A stretch of DNA of 64,000 nt, taken from contig NC_087069.1 in assembly GCF_963678635.1 (NCBI RefSeq), positions 12,650,530 to 12,714,529 of the forward strand, given 5' to 3'. The translations under genes and the position numbers were made by a program. The DNA is from Symsagittifera roscoffensis. Its lineage: Eukaryota; Xenacoelomorpha; Acoela; Convolutidae. Each line of letters opens with the position of its first letter. Positions within the stretch are counted from its first letter, which is position 1. Below are positions 33,301 through 46,256 of this stretch, in pieces. Below the pieces are notes generated by a model. The model made no database searches. It saw only the letters and a list, made by a program, of their open reading frames with translations, and was not told the origin of the DNA.

Positions 33301-34488
33301 TACCAATATTCAATCAAAATTGACGACGGTACATAAAAAAATCATACTCAATCGTCTGACTCAGCTAAAGTCACGTTCATGTGGACTTTTTTGTATGTAT
33401 TTTGCTCGAAAAATTTTCAATAAAACCATCCTTTTAAATGTGAATTTTAGAACTACAGAAATTTAATGAACTTGTTTTTGCGAAATCGTTGAATCATCAA
33501 AAAAAATTTGGGTCTTTGCGAAAGTATAATTGACTTCAAAAAAATACAGAAAAAAAACAATAAAGTATGATTCAATTTTTAGGACTTGTTAATTTACGAC
33601 AGTTAATTTTTAAGACATGCGTTTGATAAAACAATGGATGAATGGAAGAAGATATTGTCAGAACAAGTGGTTGGTGGCAATTTGTTTTAATACATGATAA
33701 AATAATGCTAATATGGTTTGAGTAATTTTCCTCGAAAAAACAAAAAAACTCAAAAATTTGGTTTTGTATACACTGTTGTTTTTTTTTTAAATTGAAAAAA
33801 TCAACTGGAAAATGATTGAATTTTTGAGTTTTTTTATGTTTTTTTTTTGTTTGTTTTCTTGATTTGGAGAAAAAAGTGGTTTTTTTGTCAAATAATATTT
33901 CATTTTTGTAAATTTTTTTATCCAAAAAACTGTTGGTTTTGATGCTAATTGTAATTCAAATTTTTTTTATAAAAAAAAATAAATATTTTTGCAGTGCATC
34001 AAAAATTTAGCAAGGATTTTGCCAGAAGATTTAGCATTGGACCGCGTGAGCTAGAATGGAAGTTAAACAGCGTTAAAAACGAGAAATTCTCATCAATCCT
34101 TCTTCGCGTTCCGAGCTACTATGCCAATTGATTTTGGATTTGCAAAAAAAATAAACGATAAAAAATAGGACAAAAAAATTTGAAAGAAAAAGTTTGAAGT
34201 ATTTCCACGTCAATTTCCATGTAGGAACTACCGAAGCTAAATAGTTTAAAAAGAGGAGGGGGTATGAGTAGAGAAGGGATGATAGTTTTATTAATGTTGT
34301 AATTAACTTTGAGAAAAAAACTATTTTCCAAGCTTTTCTTCTGCTCCTACCCGAGTCAAGATCTTTGCAAACACCTTTACTTTTTGTTTTTTTTTTCGAA
34401 ATGGATTTTTTCTACAGAAAATAAATGTTTGGTTCGCATTGTTTAGGATCTATTAAAAATTATTAGCTTGAACATTTTTCCAATTTTT
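33301..34488 (+). other. Intron-like DNA with a small exon-like segment
   Basis: Mostly T-rich and A-rich tracts (33770-33980). At about 33994 a TTTTTGCAG acceptor precedes TGCATCAAAAATTTAGCAAG, and 51 bp later there is CCGC|GTGAGC. Read in phase 0 this gives CIKNLARILPEDLALDR, though its phase does not match the neighbouring helicase exons. The segment recurs at 44193-44245 and partly at 45877-45925. Confidence 0.4.
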
Positions 34489-35400
34489 TTACTATGATCG
34501 TCGAAAACGCCAAATGTTTAGTTTTTTTTTTTTCAGATCTTTTTTATCACACCACAGAGAAAAAAATTACAATATCTTCAAAAAAAAATTGTAGTTTTTA
34601 AAGACTATGGTCGAATAGTCTGGGCTACTTGCACAGTAACCAGCTATTTTTGTTTCAATTTAAATCATTTTATGTCTGAAAGCAATTTTGTAAGCACACT
34701 AAAACTTTTACTCATCGGTTTGCATTTGAGCTTGGGTTGAAGAAAATTCTAGCTCCGAAATAAAGTAACATTGATAAGCATTAAAAAATTTTGAGATATT
34801 AAAAAAAAATTGTGCGCTTTTTAAATTAGACAAAATAAAAATAGAGCCTCCCAATTCCCATTTAGCATGCGAAAAAGGCTGACATCATTTTATTTTAAAA
34901 TTTATTTTATAATTCTGGTGACATTTCATCTGTATTTTTCAGATTCGTATAACTCATGAATCAATGACATCTAAAATGGAAGTAATATGTCAGCTGAACG
35001 AAACTATTTTTTTTATTTATATCAAAGTTAGCGCACTACCTTCTTAAGACTCTTCTTCCCAAATTGGTCCTCAAAGATCAATTTTGACATTTTTATATAA
35101 ACAGTTAAAAATTTTGCAGTTTTTTTTCTGCAAACGAATCTTTCACAAGATTTTTGAGTTCAAAATGAGAAATTTGTGCTCTTTGACTCAGTCATTGGAA
35201 AAGTAGATTTTCACAGCTTAACTCCATCCTAATTTTCAAAATAGAAGTTTTAACGCTCAAGAATAAGCAAAAATTGAAGAAGAGATGTCAGAAAAGCTTG
35301 TAAAATGATGAGATTTTTACCAATGATGATTGATATCTATTTTTAGAAGTTTTGGGGGATTGAAAACTGCTCATTTGGCCAATCTAGGTATATTTGAGCA
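34489..35400. other. Sequence unique to the A/B junction, unassigned
   Basis: AT-rich; not part of copy A or copy B. No ORF with coding character. It probably represents intron or 5' flanking DNA of the split gene downstream. Confidence 0.4.
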
Positions 35401-35680
35401 TAATTTTTCAGTTTTTATGTATAGTCCAGCGTATGCCGCGATTTGACAAGCTACATAAATTACTCCAAGTTCATTACGGCTCGCCATTTGCGATACAAAT
35501 TTACGAGGAAAAGGTTTCAAAAATACTGTTTGAACAATCGCAGCTTAATAATCAGTTGGAACACCCAAAGCTTTGCCATTAAACAAGCAGCATTTAGTAA
35601 CGGTCCACCCGTGACTAATAATAATGACCAAGGAAAATTGTATTTCGAATACACTCGAATTATGTTATAAACCAAAAACA
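35401..35680 (+). CDS. Possible upstream exon(s) of the nuclease-helicase gene
   Basis: After a TTTTTCAG acceptor (35404-35411) the plus strand reads RMPRFDKLHKLLQVHYGSPF and on to a stop at 35580. A second frame then looks coding (AAFSNGPPVTNNNDQGKLYF), ending at 35668 shortly before a CAG|GTCAGT donor. Coding character switches frame once near 35570, so either there is a frameshift or the real splicing differs. No domain is recognised. Included because it lies directly upstream of a better exon in the same orientation. Confidence 0.35.
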
Positions 35681-35736
35681 GGTCAGTCCACTATTTAAAA
35701 TTTTTTGGAGATTTGTGTATTTATTGTTTTTTTTAG

Positions 35737-36198
35737 GAATGCAGTTCTTCAAGTCAGCGGCATGAATCAAAAAGCCAAGCTATTGAGAAGGAAGTTTCAA
35801 AAGGTCTCTGGAACGAGAGTTCACACTCACTGAAAGTTGTCCCGAGCTTCCCATCAGAACTACATAACTTTAATCCCCTGACCAAACTGGCCCAAGGTCA
35901 TTCCAAACTCATTTCTCAGATTATGTATAGTGTCAACCAAGGGCTATTGGTAAGAGGCCGAAAGAAGACGGATAACATAAGCCATGGATGTTTGTTTCTC
36001 CCAGCCCCGACATCCAACAAAATCATTCTATTCAAAAGCATAGCTGATATCTATACATCAGAGAAGGGGAAAGGAAAACGAATTTGCTCTACAAAAACAC
36101 ATTTGATTGTTGACTCGCTGATTGACCAAGCTCGAGAATTAAACCAAACTATTGGAAGGAGTGAAAACCGAAAACAAAGTACAACCAACCAGACAGAA
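35737..36198 (+). CDS. Exon of the nuclease-helicase gene, N-terminal region
   Basis: Acceptor TTTTTTTTAG precedes 35737; donor GAA|GTAAGTA follows 36198. The frame is open for 154 codons with phase 0 at both ends and links in frame to the exon at 37756. Without splicing it would continue to a stop at 36285. The encoded region is Ser-rich at first, then has a segment with mixed hydrophobic and basic character (HGCLFLPAPTSNKIILFKSI, THLIVDSLIDQARELNQTIG). I recognise no family. Whether it belongs with the helicase exons is inferred from orientation, spacing and matching phase only. Confidence 0.5.
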
Positions 36199-36388
36199 GT
36201 AAGTACATCTAGTAAACCGATACATTTCCGAACCAACTCATTATTTATACATTTCCGAACCAACCCCAAGAATTTGGCTTATTAGTATCATTCAATTTTT
36301 TCTTGTTTTTTTTTTCAAAGAAAAACGAGTGAAAGAATTTTGTGATCGTTTTTATATGTTTTTTCTTTAATTTATTTCGAATCAACCT

Positions 36389-37755
36389 TATCGTTGGACG
36401 GAAAATTCGTTATCATGAAGCAATAATTCAAACAGGGCAGTGCAGTTTGCATTTCAATAGTTTCTAGATTGACAGGTACACTCTTTATCAGTTGATAAAT
36501 TTGGCTTCACGAGCTCTCCAAGACTTAAATTAAAATATTTTATAGTTCATTTTAACTTAGTCCTTTTTGCACATGCTGTGCTTCTATTTGCGAACGAGAG
36601 AATATTTTCGATTAAAATATTAACTTTTGTAGATTTTTTTTTATAAATAAATCAAAAACCATTCTACCCGCACCCAGCGAAAAGAGAAAAAAATGACTAT
36701 AATGAGTTTTTGTTGAGTTTTTATTATTTTTATTTCTCAAAAGAAAATCTAAAAAAAATCGATTAGAGTCGATTAAAAATGGATTATAACGTTACTATTT
36801 TTTGAAACAAATTTATTTTATATTTTATTGATTATAATTGATTATAATCGATTATAATCTATTATTATTAAACAAACGTCATCGCTTCATTTCGCTTTAT
36901 TTTTTGTTTTGTGTGCTTTTCAGTTGGTATCTTTTTCGTACTTTTTAATGTTTACTGTTTATTTTCTTACTCTTTACTGTTTACTATTTTCTTTCTTTGT
37001 GTTTACTGCTTAGTGCTTACTGATTGTTTACTTTGTACTGATTTGTACTCTGTTTTCATTCATAATTGCTATATTATCAACCAATAAAATTGATTTTTCT
37101 TGTGAAACAATTTTTTGATAGAATAAAATATTATAATAAATAAGAGATTATATATTATATTTCACAATAGATAAGAGATTATAGGAGATTATAAGAGAAT
37201 TTTGGAAAAAATACAATCAAATATGAAAGATTATAATTTATTAAAATGTCACCAAAAGTGTTATTATTATAATGGATTCTAAATTGTTTAAACATCTAAA
37301 AATTGTTTTCTATTAATCGATTATTATTTTTTACTGAAAGCGGTTCGCAATTTGAAACATATTTTGGGGAGAAATTAAATTATCCCTTGTCATTTTTCTG
37401 TTTGCAATACATGGGACCTCAAGCGAACCATTGATGGAAATAATAATAATTCTCCCGGTATCAATCAATAAGAAACAAACCCAAAAACAGATTTATGATT
37501 CAATTGTAATCTTACTGAGCTAGGCGAATTATCACTAACTAAAGTTTTGTGATTTTCAATTTTTCCGGGAAAATTTTTCACGCTTTATTTTCAGCGTAAA
37601 AATTTGGTTTTGATCGCCGTTTGGTTTTGTAAATATCTGTGAAGGTTGCATTTTTTGTTTAATAAATTCGAAGGCAGATTAAAGTTTTGAAAACTTTTCC
37701 CATCTTGAGCAGTTACTAGGTACTCTTAAGAAAATGGTATTTGTAACTGTTTTAG
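36389..37755 (+). other. Intron-like start of copy B
   Basis: Non-coding equivalent of 26120-27388. Simple AT-rich repeats; ends in AACTGTTTTAG, the acceptor used by the large exon. Confidence 0.6.
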
Positions 37756-39377
37756 CTAGTGTTAGTTTTCTGGGGGAAAACTCCAAAGATTACTGAGCAC
37801 ATCTACAAAAGTTTCAGAGACGCCGAGAAAAAAATTGACTGCTCGTTTTTTGACAAGATTGAGTGTGTCAGCGACAAAAAGGAAGAAAAGATAACTGAGT
37901 TGCTGAAAAGTTATTTTACTGCATCGAGCAGCCACGTTTCTGATTTAGCAATGCAAATAAAGAAGACATACAATGACGAAATTGTTATTTACAAACTACA
38001 GACCCAAAAATTTTGTACCTTTGGTGGCCACAAAATTTCATTCCAAGAAACAGAAGAAGTTTTTCAACTTTTCGACGTGTTTTTCAAAAATCGCAATCAA
38101 AAATTATTATTTGTTCCCGATATTGATTTAATTTTTGATAACCTATTGTACAAAACCACCGATGACGGGCAATTGAAGGACATTTCGGACACTGGATCTT
38201 ACCAGGGTGAAGTCGGTATATTCTTACGGGAATATATTTCTAAGCTTAAATCGCCAAATGGCCTTATGCTCAAAAATTACAGCAACCAACATTTTGTTAC
38301 TTTGCTCTCCGAGGATTCTGTTCGGCCAGGAGAATTCGAAACTGATTGGCTGTATATTGGGAATGAAAAAATTATTGCCATCGAAATTGGACTGTCAGAC
38401 ACAAAAAAGCAAACAAAGAACTCAAACTGTTCTACTATCAGCAATAAAATCACCCAAGCTCTCAAAAGAACAATTCCACATTTCCAGGCAATTCTTTTTT
38501 CGCTTTTTGCCGCCTCAGAAAAACAAAAAACTGAAAAAGAAATAGACTTTATTATGAGAGTTTTCCAAGTAGTCATTTTGCTGCCGAACATAACATTCTC
38601 GCAAATTCAAAAGGCAATCGACAAATTGAAAGCAAAACAGGGTCAAACTAAACTGTTTAATTTACTGGAATTCAATGAACAATTCTGGTCTAGCAATCTA
38701 TTTATTGTTATTCAACAAGATGAACAGAGTGAATATATATTCAGAATTGACAAAAACCTTGCGCTTTGTTCTATTAAGCGTAGAGCTACTTCTGATCTCT
38801 TGGGTCGCCTAGAATCTAACGATTTGGGTTGCCTAGAAACTACGAATTGGACAAACCTAGAATCTAACGATTCAAGGTTTTCAAAAACAACTTCATTTTC
38901 AGATCTGTTCAGTTCCAAATCAAGCAGCCAATCTGAATTATTTCGTGAAATATCAGTTTTGATAACTTTGTCTTCTTTGAATGCCATAAAATGTTCACCA
39001 AATTGGCTATCCAATCGCGATGTCGATGAAAGATACCGAAAATATTTCACAAATTGGAAGCCAAAGCAAAACAACTTGACTTATACTGGTCAAGATTTCA
39101 TTCTTAGCCCAGAGCAACATCGTGTTTTATCTAATGCCGATCTTTCCTTTCTATTGATAAGTGGAGAACCAGGAAGTGGAAAAACATCGTTACTGCTGGC
39201 TAAATGTCAGATGTTAGCTGAAGATGACGATGTAAAAATTATCTTCTACCTAGTGAATCAGAGAAAAGTGTTATTTTTGGATTTCCTGAAGCGGATAATA
39301 GATAAAAAAGGAAGCGATCTGTTAAAAAAGAAAATAAGTATTATTGCTGTAAAAGAAGATTACCACACTTCACTCCC
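37756..39377 (+). CDS. Large exon: putative PD-(D/E)XK/NERD-like nuclease region and helicase motif I
   Basis: A 1622-bp exon between AACTGTTTTAG and CCC|GTGAGT, 540 codons plus two bases (phase 2). Numbering from 37759: Glu151 (SYQGEVGIF), Asp196 and Glu209 (ETDWLYIGNEKIIAIEIG) have the spacing of PD-(D/E)XK nucleases of the NERD type, but the Lys of ExK is replaced by Gly211. A linker follows, then a Q-motif-like LSPEQHRVL and Walker A GEPGSGKT (469-476), continuing to a motif Ia-like strand (IIFYLVN). The family known for this layout is SF1 helicases, which bind ATP at Walker A. No ATG lies at the exon start because it is internal. Nuclease assignment is an inference; helicase assignment is firmer. 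Confidence 0.75.
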
Positions 39378-39932
39378 GTGAGTACTCAATGTTTCTCTAA
39401 TTCGAAAAAAAAAATCTTAAATGTTTAAGAAATAATCTGCTCGCGTATATTTATCTCGTAAAAAGAATTATATTCCCGGTCGATTTGTTTGATTTTTATT
39501 TTGACCTGCAAGACCGATATTTTTTATTCCTTCAACCGTTGCGACAGACACAAGCAATTAAGACACAAGCAAGTACACAAGCAATTAAGCAATTAAGACA
39601 CAAGCAATTAAGACACAAACAAGCAATTAAGACACAAGCAACACTGGATAAAAAATCTTCGAAGGCAGACGTAGCAAAACCGTCATAAATTTAATCTAAA
39701 TGAGCGTGTGTTTTATTTTTTCTGTAGCATTGTGAAGTCTACGCAAAAATTAGATGTTAGAATTCCATGAAAAACTTTTCTGTGGTCAATAATTTAAACA
39801 GCAGTTTAATTTATTCGTCTTGAATATCTTTTCAAAAAAAACGTATTTCCTCAGTGGACACAATTTTGGACATTGATTGCAAAAACACGTACTATTAAGC
39901 TGATTCACGCCAATACCCAATTTGGATGCATA

Positions 39933-39965
39933 CAGTGCTGATTTAAATTAGCCGGACAAAACGCG
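39933..39965 (+). mobile_element. 33-bp left-end fragment of the Tc1-type MITE (copy B)
   Basis: Counterpart of 29534-29566, with the same abrupt junction into an inverted arm. Confidence 0.85.
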
Positions 39966-40180
39966 TAATTCAACTTTTTTTGATGATTCAACGCTTTCGC
40001 AAAAACAAGTTCATTAAATTTCTGTAGTTCTAAAATTCACATTTAAAAGGATAGTTTTATTGAAAAAATTCCGAGCAAAATACATACAAAAAATTCCACA
40101 TGAACGTGATTTTAGCTGAGTCAGACGATTGCGTATGATTTTTTTTATGTACCGTCGTCAATTTTGATTGAATATTGGTA

Positions 40181-40914
40181 CAGTGCTGATTTAAATTAAC
40201 CGGACAAAACGCGCTAAACTTGAAATTTAAAACGCGTTTTTGTCAAAATGGGTTGAGTTTAGGTGAAAATTTATCAGGACAAAACTTGCTCAGAATTTTA
40301 GCAGAATTAATATGGTGTAATTTGTTTTGCGAAATTCGGGTCCAAAATTTTACTTCAAAAATGGGTGATTTTGGTTTTTCTTAGTTAATCAAAAACTACG
40401 CCAAAAATACCCAATCGATCACAGACATAATTATATCAAAAAGAGCCCCCTAAGTAGCCCAACAAACTTTAAGAGGGGTATATTCTCCAAACTATTGTAT
40501 AAGTTAATTTATTTTTGTTTGATAGACAAAAAAGGTCGTTTTTACTATATAAAATACCAATTTTTTATTTAAAAACAATTTTTAAACGGTTTACATTTTG
40601 TTTTGAAGAATAAACCCTTCTCAAAGTTTATTGGGCTACGTAAGGGGCTCACTTTGATATACTTATGTCTTTGATCGACTGGGTATTTTTTTGGCGTAGT
40701 TTTTGATTAACTAAGAAAAGTCAAATTGACCCATTTTTGAGGTAAAATTTCGGACCCGAATTTCGCAAAACAAATTACACCATATTAATTCTGCTACAAT
40801 TCTGAGCAAGTTTTGTCTGGTTAAGTTTTCACCTAAACACAACCCATTTTGAGAAAAACGCGTTTTAAATTTCAAGTTTAACGCGTTTTATCCGGTTAAT
40901 TTAAATCAGCACTG
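40181..40914 (-). mobile_element. Tc1-type MITE, 734 bp, flipped relative to copy A
   Basis: Same TIRs and TA borders as 29782-30516, but the asymmetric internal markers run the other way: GGTCGTTTTTACTATATAAA is here on the plus strand, whereas in copy A it is on the minus strand. The end halves are exchanged accordingly. The enclosing arms (39966-40180 and 40915-41130) are more alike than in copy A. Confidence 0.85.
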
Positions 40915-42835
40915 TACCAATATTCAATCAAAATTGACGACGGTACATAAAAAAAATCATACGCAATCGTCTGACTCAGCTAAAATCACGTTCATGTGGA
41001 ATTTTTTGTATGTATTTTGCCCGGAATTTTTTCAATAAAACTATCCTTTTAAATGTGAATTTTAGAACTACAGAAATTTAATGAACTTGTTTTTGCGAAA
41101 GCGTTGAATCATCAAAAAAAGTTTGGGTCTTTGCAAAAGTGTAATTGATTTCAAAAAAATACGGAAAAAAAAATTAAAGTATGATTCAATTTTTAGGACT
41201 TGTTAATTTACGACCAGTTAATTTTTAAGACATGCGTTTGATAAAACAATGGATGAATGGAAGAAGATATTGTTAGAACAAGTGGTTGGTGGCAATTAGT
41301 TTTAATACATGATAAAATCATGCTAATATGGTTTGAGTAATTTTCCTCGAAAAAACAAAAATAGGACAAAAAAAATTGAAAGAAAAAATTTGAAGTATTT
41401 CCACGTCAATTTCCATGTAGGAACTACCGAAGCTAAAATAGTTTAAAAAGAGGAGGGGTTATGAGTAGAGAAGGGATGATAGTTTTATTATTGTTGTAAT
41501 TAACTTTGAGAAAAAAACTATTTTCCAAGCTTTGCTTCTGCTCCTACCCGAGTCAAGATCTCTGCAAACACCTTTACTTTTTGTTTTTTTTTTCGAAATG
41601 GATTTTTTCTACAGAAAATAAATGTTTGGTTCGCATTGTTTAGGATCTATTAAAAATGATTAGCTTGAACATTTTTCGAATTTTTTTTTCTGTCAAAAGG
41701 TAGTTAAATTTTGGATTCTGAAAAATGTCTGAGGCTTAAGTTGATGGGATTTCGAATTATAAGCCTGGAAACTCCTATAAATTTCCCCAATTTCACGTTT
41801 TGTTTCTTGAAGGATAAAGTTTTCAATGGTTTTATTGGATCAAAACCATGTTTTTTATGTTGACAGAGCAACAATTTGGAGCCTATAAGCTTGTCTTTAA
41901 CGCGCTGTTTTTCAGCGGAATCTGTACCTTTGTTGATATTCCAATATTAGGGTCTGCTGTTTTTAAGGTTTTTATTGTTTCTTTTGAAGATGACAGCTTA
42001 ATTTTTTTTCACGTTTCAATAGTGAAGCAAAACGCGAATTCGGGTGTTTTACCCGTTGTTTACACTTCATTTTTAATGTTTTGCTTTTTCCATTCCGACT
42101 TTTGGAGGAAACGGAATGTTTATGCTTTGTCTGATTTTTTTACTCAGTCAATTTTTGGCGATCGAAACAATAGTTTTTGACATACAATTTTTCAAAAAAG
42201 AAAATTTTAGAAAAGAAAATGATTATTATTGCTGTAGAAGAAGATTACCACACTTCACTCCCGTGAGTATTCAATGTTTCTCTAATTCGAAAAAAAAATT
42301 TAAATGTTTAAGAAATAATCTGCTCGCGTATATTTATCTCGTAAAAAGAATTATATTCCCGGTCGATTTGTTTGATTTTTATTTTGACCTGCAAGACCGA
42401 TATTTTTTATTCTTTCAACCGTTGCGACAGACACAAGCAATTAAGACACAAGCAAGACGTGCTGGGTTTTGCTCGATCCAAGTTTGATATGTTTCAAGAG
42501 TCACAGAATTGAGTATGAAGATTTTAAGCAAGTAAATACTGGATATAAAATCTTCCAAGGCAGACGTAGCAAAACCGTCATAAATTTAATCTAAATTAGC
42601 GTGTGTTTTTTTTTCTGTAACATTTTGAAGTCTACGCAAAAGTTAGATGTTAGAATTCCACGAAAAGTTTTTCTGTTGTCAATAATTTAAACAGCAGTTT
42701 AATTTATTCGTCTTGAATATCTTTTCAAAAAAAACTTGTTTACTCAATGGACTCAATTTTGGACATTGATTGCAAAAATACGTACTATTAAGCTGATTCA
42801 CGCCAATACCCAAATTGGATGCATACAGTGCTGTT

Positions 42836-43499
42836 TTAAATTAACCGGAGAAAACGCGGTAAACTTGAAATTTAAAACGCGTTTTTCTCAAATTGGCTTG
42901 AGTTTAGGTGAAAACTTATGAAGACAAAATTTGCTCAGAATTTTAGCAAAATTAATATGGTGTAATTTGTTTTGCGAAATTCGGGTCCAAAATTTTACAT
43001 CAAAAATGAGTCATTTTGGTTTCTCTTAGTTAATCAAAAATTACGCCAAAAAAATACCCAGTCAATCACAGACATAATTATATCAAAGTGAGCCCATTAC
43101 GTTCAACAAATTTTAATAAGGGTGTTTTCTGCAAAAAAAATGCATATTGTTTAAAAATTGTTTTTAAATAAAAAGTTGGCTTTTTATATAGTAAAAATGA
43201 CCTTTTTTGTCTATCAAACAAAAATAATTAACTTATACAATGTTTTGGAGAATATATCCTTCTTAAAGTTTGTTGGGCTACGTAAGGGGCTCACTTTGAT
43301 ATAATTATGTCTGTAATCGATTGGGTATTTTTGGCGTAATTTTTGATTAACTAAGGAGGTAAAATTTTTGAGGTAAAATTTTGGACCCGAATTTCGCGAA
43401 ACAAATTACACCATATTAATTCGATAAAGCGATTTGAGAAAAGCGCGTTTTAAAATTCAAGTTTAACGCGTTTTGTCCGGTTCATTTCAATCAGCACTG
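42836..43499 (+). mobile_element. Tc1-type MITE, 664 bp, with internal deletion
   Basis: Counterpart of 32574-33300. About 65 bp near the right end are missing (ATTAATTCGATAAAGCGATTTGAG junction near 43420-43440). TA at both borders. Confidence 0.9.
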
Positions 43500-45839
43500 T
43501 ACCAATAATCAATCAAAATTGACGACGGTACATAAAAAAATCATACTCAATCGTCTGACTCAGCTAAAGTCACGTTCATGTGGACTTTTTTGTATGTATT
43601 TTGCTCGAAAAATTTTCAATAAAACCATCCTTTTAAATGTGAATTTTAGAACTACAGAAATTTAATGAACTTGTTTTTGCGAAATCGTTGAATCATCAAA
43701 AAAAATTTGGGTCTTTGCGAAAGTATAATTGACTTCAAAAAAATACAGAAAAAAAACAATAAAGTATGATTCAATTTTTAGGACTTGTTAATTTACGACA
43801 GTTAATTTTTAAGACATGCGTTTGATAAAACAATGGATGAATGGAAGAAGATATTGTCAGAACAAGTGGTTGGTGGCAATTTGTTTTAATACATGATAAA
43901 ATAATGCTAATATGGTTTGAGTAATTTTCCTCGAAAAAACAAAAAAACTCAAAAATTTGGTTTTGTATACACTGTTGTTTTTTTTTTTTAAATTGAAAAA
44001 ATCAACTGGAAAATGGTTGAATTTTTGAGTTTTTTTATGTTTTTTTTTGTTTGTTTTCTTGATTTGGAGAAAAAAGTGGTTTTTTTGTCAAATAATATTT
44101 CATTTTTGTAAATTTTTTTATCCAAAAAACTGTTGGTTTTGATGCTAATTGTAATTCAAATTTTTTTTATAAAAAAAAATAAATATTTTTGCAGTGCATC
44201 AAAAATTTAGCAAGGATTTTGCCAGAAGATTTAGCATTGGACCGCGTGAGCTAGAATGGAAGTTAAACAGCGTTAAAAACGAGAAATTCTCATCAATCCT
44301 TCTTCGCGTTCCGAGCTACTATGCCAATTGATTTTGGATTTGCAAAAAAAATAAACGATAAAAAATAGGACAAAAAAATTTGAAAGAAAAAGTTTGAAGT
44401 ATTTCCACGTCAATTTCCATGTAGGAACTACCGAAGCTAAAATAGTTTAAAAAGAGGAGGGGGTATGAGTAGAGAAGGGATGATAGTTTTATTAATGTTG
44501 TAATAAACTTTGAGAAAAAAACTATTTTCCAAGCTTTTCTTCTGCTCCTACCCGAGTCAAGATCTTTGCAAACACCTTTACTTTTTGTTTTTTTTTTCGA
44601 AATGGATTTTTTCTACAGAAAATAAATGTTTGGTTCGCATTGTTTAGGATCTATTAAAAATGATTAGCTTGAACATTTTTCCAATTTCTTTTTTCTGTCA
44701 AAAGGTAGTTAAATTTCGGATTCTGAAAAATGTCTGAGGCTTAAGTTGATGGGATTTCGAATTATAAGCCTGAAAACTCCTATAAATTTCCCCAATTTCA
44801 CGTTTTGTTTCTTGAAGGATAAAGTTTTCAAAGGTTTTATTGGATCAAAACCATGTTTTTGATTGTGACAGAGAAACAATTTGGAGCCTATAAGCTTGTC
44901 TTTAACGCGCTGTTTTTCAGAGGAATCTGTACCTTTGTTGATATTCCAATATTAGGGTCTGCTGTTTTTAAGGTTGTTATTGTTTCTTTTGAAGATGACA
45001 GCTTAATTTTTTTTCACGTTTCAATAGTGAAGCAAAACGCGATTTCGGGTGTTTTACCCGTTGTTTACACTTCATTTTTAATGTTTTGCTTCTTCCATTG
45101 CGACTTTTGAAGAAAACGGAATGTTTATGCTTTGTCTGATTTTTTTACTCAGTCAATTTTTGGCGATCGAAACAATAAATTTTGACATACAATTTTTCAA
45201 AAAAGAAAATTTTAGAAAAAAAAATGATTATTATTGCTGTAGAAGAAGATTACCACACTTCACTCCCGTGAGTACTCAATGTTTCTCTAATTCGAAAAAA
45301 AATATTAAATGTTTAAGAAATAATCTGCTCGCGTATATTTATCTCGTAAAAAGAATTATATTCCCGGTCGATTTGTTTGATTTTTATTTTGACCTGCAAG
45401 ACCGATATTTTTTATTCTTTCAACCGTTGCGACAGACACAAGCAATTAAGACACAAGCAAGACGTGCTGGGTTTTGCTCGATCCAAGTTTGATATGTTTC
45501 AAGAGTCACAGAATTGAGTATGAAGATTTTAAGCAAGTAAATACTGGATATAAAATCTTCCAAGGCAGACGTAGCAAAACCGTCATAAATTTAATCTAAA
45601 TTAGCGTGTGTTTTTTTTCTGTAACATTTTGAAGTCTACGCAAAAGTTAGATGTTAGAATTCCACGAAAAGTTTTTCTGTTGTCAATAATTTAAACAGCA
45701 GTTTAATTTATTCGTCTTGAATATCTTTTCAAAAAAAACTTGTTTACTCAATGGACTCAATTTTGGACATTGATTGCAAAAAAACGTACTATTAAGCTGA
45801 TTCACGCCAATACCCAAATTGGATGCATACAGTGCTGAT

Positions 45840-45880
45840 TTAAATTAACCGGAGAAAACGCGTTAAACTTGAAATTTAGC
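45840..45880 (+). mobile_element. MITE left-end remnant at a deletion junction
   Basis: Begins CAGTGCTGATTTAAATTAAC after TA and breaks off at GAAATTTA, continuing directly in GCAAGGATTTTGCC of the exon-like segment. The shared bases at the join suggest a microhomology deletion that removed the rest of the MITE and about 1.7 kb. Confidence 0.8.
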
Positions 45881-46256
45881 AAGGATTTTGCCAAAAGATT
45901 TAGCATTGGACCGCGTGAGCTAGAATGGAAGTTGAACAGCGTTAAAAACGAGAAATTCTCATCAATCCTTCTTCGCGTTCCGAGCTACTATGCCAATTGA
46001 TTTTGTATTTGCAAAAAAATAAACGCTAAAAAATAGGATAAAAAATTTTGAAAGAAAAAATTTGAAGTATTTCCACGTCAATTTCCATGTAGGAACTACC
46101 GAAGCTAAAGTAGTTTAAAAAGAGGAGGGGGTATGAGTAGAGAAGGGATGATACTTTTATTAATGTTGTAATTCTCGAATTCGGGTGTTTTACCCGTTGT
46201 TTATACTTCATTTTTAATGTTTTGCTTTTTCCATTCCGACTTTTGAAGAAAATGGA

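Larger units (their letters stand above)
26120..34488 (+). repeat. Segmental duplication, copy A (~8.4 kb)
   Basis: Matches 36389-44690 almost base for base, beginning TATCGTTGGACGGAAAATTC and ending near CCAATTTTTTTACTATG. Differences: a ~95-bp deletion near 27385, an insertion of about 150 bp at 32379-32531, small indels in homopolymers and a flipped MITE (29782-30516). By eye the large exon differs at only about eight positions in 1.6 kb. The left border is hidden by the 200-N gap. Confidence 0.95.
36389..44690 (+). repeat. Segmental duplication, copy B (~8.3 kb)
   Basis: Partner of 26120-34488 and apparently the more intact copy: it keeps the splice acceptor, the unbroken 540-codon exon and the canonical Walker A motif. 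It contains two tandem units of about 2.9-3.0 kb and continues into a third, rearranged unit (45216-46330) with no counterpart in copy A. Confidence 0.95.

Noticed and set aside
33994-34045. 51-bp exon-like segment (CIKNLARILPEDLALDR) with both splice signals
   Set aside because: Its phase is incompatible with the phase-2 helicase intron (a stop would result), so I did not add it to the gene model; it is kept only as a note.
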